Source of the DNA: Arcicella sp.
Lineage (GTDB): Bacteria > Bacteroidota > Bacteroidia > Cytophagales > Spirosomataceae
Reading direction: 5' to 3'
DNA: 33,019 nt
Assembly (NCBI GenBank): GCA_025454855.1
Contig: JALONS010000012.1
Span: forward strand, 1-33,019
Shown: piece by piece, positions 31,514 to 33,019 of the stretch
How the letters are laid out: every line of letters starts with the position of its first letter
Position numbering within the stretch: the stretch's first letter is position 1
Made by a program: the position numbers and the translations under genes
The notes under the pieces: model-generated
Databases searched by the model: none
Seen by the model: the letters and a program-made list of their open reading frames with translations, nothing else
Told to the model about the DNA's origin: nothing

Positions 31514-32233
31514 ATGTCCGAACCAGTTTTACATATTCCCGAACGTAGCGATGAAATGCAAGAAATCATTGGCTATGTACCTCATTGGGTAATCCGCTGG
31601 GGAGTTTCTGTTATTTTTATTTCATTGGGAATTATTCTCATGACCTCCCTAATGGTTCAATATCCTGATACCCTGGTGGCTAAGACTCTTATCAATGCCA
31701 GAGAACAGCCCCAAAAAATCACTTGGTTCACCACTGACCCTGATATTACTTATGAACCAAATGTAAAAGATGCTCAAAATGTCAGAGTTGGTGATACCTT
31801 GGTTACGGAATTTGACCATAAATTGAAGAAAAAAACACCAGTTATTTCCAAAGTTACGGGTAGAACTTATTTGCTGAAAGGCGTAGAAAATAAACCTAAA
31901 GCATGGATGTTGTTAGTTGTTCCGAAAGTGGTAAACTTTGAAGTACAACTTCGTTTACCTGTGTACGGAGCAGGGAAAGTAAAACAGGGACAACGAGTTT
32001 TGGTACGCTTAGACGCTTATCCACACGATGAATTTGGTTTCTTGGAAGGGGAAATTTCTGAATTTGTTCCTGTATCTATTGATAATTATTATCGAGCCAA
32101 TGTCAAATTAACGAATGGTTTGATTACGAATGTGGGTAAAACATTGCCCATCCAGCCGCTTTTACAAGGCTCTGCCGAAATTATGTTGGATGATAAGCGT
32201 TTATCCCACAGAATTTTTGGTACACTGTTATAG
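31514..32233 (+). CDS. Compact HlyD-like periplasmic adaptor
   Basis: A 239-residue protein with a short cytoplasmic N-terminus, one membrane anchor (VIRWGVSVIFISLGIILMTSL) and a periplasmic beta-rich part: NVRVGDTLVT, SKVTGRTYLL and VKQGQRVLVRLDAYP correspond to the lipoyl/beta-barrel pieces of HlyD-type adaptors. The long coiled-coil hairpin normally inserted between lipoyl halves appears missing, making it much shorter than usual (about 400). It directly follows the C39 exporter beyond a minisatellite, so it likely links that exporter to an outer-membrane channel encoded elsewhere or works without one. No TolC-like gene is in the window. Confidence 0.8.
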   Translation: MSEPVLHIPERSDEMQEIIGYVPHWVIRWGVSVIFISLGIILMTSLMVQYPDTLVAKTLINAREQPQKITWFTTDPDITYEPNVKDAQNVRVGDTLVTEFDHKLKKKTPVISKVTGRTYLLKGVENKPKAWMLLVVPKVVNFEVQLRLPVYGAGKVKQGQRVLVRLDAYPHDEFGFLEGEISEFVPVSIDNYYRANVKLTNGLITNVGKTLPIQPLLQGSAEIMLDDKRLSHRIFGTLL

Positions 32234-32256
32234 CTATACATCACCTCAATCACTCC

Positions 32257-32931
32257 TCATAACAATACCGTAGGATTTACCAGATTGTTTTTAATAGCAA
32301 AAATGACTAAACCTGCGGTGTTTCTTGCCCCTGTTTTTTCTAAAAGATTGTTCCGATGCCCATCTACGGTGCGTACACTGATGAATAGTTTTTCAGCAAT
32401 TTCCTGAGCTGTAAATTCCTGACAAATCAGATTCAGTACTTCTATTTCTCTGGTACTCAATACGATAGGGATATTGTCATGGACTGAAACGTGGGTTTTC
32501 TTATTGGATAATCGCTTATGAAATGCCCCGAGTGTGTCTTCACTGAAGTAAAATCCTTTTTCTATAACTCCCCTGATAGCTTTCTCTACGTCTTCGGGTT
32601 CTGAGTTTTTGAATAAGTAAGCACTCGCTCCTAATTCAATCAGGTGAATTACAAATTTTTCTTCATTGTGGATGGATAGGATAATTACCTTCTGGTCGGG
32701 ATATTTTTCGTGGATTATTTTCATGGTATCAATACCGTTGAGTTCGGGCATTGATAAATCCATTAAAATTACATCGGTTTTTTGGGTAGCAGTTTCTAAA
32801 AAGGCTAATAATTTGTGTCCGTTACTGGCTTCGCAAACTACATTCATGCCTTCAAAAGCATTTACGATGGCTGCCATACCTTTTCTAAAAAGCATTTGGT
32901 CATCGGCAATGGCAATGTTAATCGTATTCAT
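32257..32931 (-). CDS. NarL/FixJ-type response regulator
   Basis: This 224-residue protein has a receiver domain (ADDQMLFRKG, phosphoacceptor D58 in ILMDLSMPELNG, Lys in YLFKNSEP). A LuxR-type helix-turn-helix (about 155-215) includes STREIEVLNLICQEFTAQEI and ISVRTVDGHRNNLL. It is encoded convergently to the adaptor gene, with 23 nt between stops. No kinase partner is visible to the right within the window. Whether it regulates the natural-product genes or belongs to the next locus cannot be told. Confidence 0.95.
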   Translation of the reverse strand: MNTINIAIADDQMLFRKGMAAIVNAFEGMNVVCEASNGHKLLAFLETATQKTDVILMDLSMPELNGIDTMKIIHEKYPDQKVIILSIHNEEKFVIHLIELGASAYLFKNSEPEDVEKAIRGVIEKGFYFSEDTLGAFHKRLSNKKTHVSVHDNIPIVLSTREIEVLNLICQEFTAQEIAEKLFISVRTVDGHRNNLLEKTGARNTAGLVIFAIKNNLVNPTVLL

Positions 32932-32983
32932 AGTGTGTTTGTGAGGTTATAAGTATCAGTAATTAATATTTGATATTGTGTAG

Positions 32984-33002
32984 TGGCGTATCGCATACGC
33001 CA
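32984..33002. repeat. Short palindrome near the right edge
   Basis: TGGCGTAT and ATACGCCA form a perfect 8-bp stem with the 3-nt loop CGC. It is GC-richer than its surroundings and looks like a REP-type extragenic palindrome or part of a terminator for a gene to the right. It lies about 50 nt upstream of the minus-strand regulator. Confidence 0.6.
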
Positions 33003-33019
33003 AAATGGTCAAAACAGTG

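Overview
The window looks like part of a Bacteroidota chromosome, probably Cytophagales-like. The base composition is AT-rich. Promoters match the Bacteroidota -7 element TAnnTTTG. There is a TonB receptor with an N-terminal carboxypeptidase-regulatory-like domain, DUF2141, LytTR/LytS regulation, and GG-type natural-product peptides beside a C39-peptidase ABC exporter. The genus is inferred, not demonstrated. No insertion sequence, tRNA, rRNA or CRISPR array was seen.

Layout. (1) 1-3403 is housekeeping: a queA fragment cut by the left edge and a small membrane protein on the minus strand, then cobalamin adenosyltransferase and branched-chain aminotransferase on the plus strand, closed by a clear terminator. 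(2) 3566-7434 holds a LytTR response regulator, a LytS-like histidine kinase, three small precursor-like peptides (one lanthipeptide-like, two GG-type) and an FxsB-like radical SAM/SPASM maturase. (3) 7623-20395 encodes a nearly complete type II fatty-acid/polyene-like synthase: ketoreductase, ketosynthase, dehydratase, a chain-length-factor-like ketosynthase with all three catalytic residues lost, acyltransferase, AMP ligase, phosphopantetheinyl transferase, thioesterase and acyl carrier protein. A GG-peptide and a LanB-type protein lacking the elimination domain sit inside this block. (4) 20528-21596 holds seven tandem paralogous 38-45 residue peptides, absent from the ORF track, all with the block IVELE(D/E)RFETTVAALD(S/T)ARC. 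(5) 21997-24496 encodes an M50 metalloprotease and a ureohydrolase (arginase family), each with a PqqD-like N-terminal extension. (6) 24607-32233 covers a TonB receptor, an enoyl-reductase-like oxidoreductase, a membrane protein, a C39 ABC exporter and a compact HlyD-like adaptor. A minus-strand NarL-type regulator lies at the right edge.

How it may work (inference). A type II synthase builds an acyl chain, perhaps a polyene. The arginase would convert the invariant core Arg of the seven peptides to ornithine, the acyltransferase could attach the chain, and the M50 protease could remove leaders. The C39 exporter would cleave and export the GG-type peptides. The cluster would then be a lipid-RiPP hybrid related in logic to ornithine-containing and fatty-acylated RiPPs, but with an unusual enzyme set.

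Regulation. Three promoters (lanthipeptide-like peptide, first GG-peptide, C39 exporter) each carry two TCGAAA half-sites exactly 21 bp apart. The second half-site begins exactly 33 bp before the -7 element (perfect TAnnTTTG in two cases, CAAATTTG in the third). This is the expected shape of a LytTR operator and ties exporter and peptides to the adjacent two-component system.
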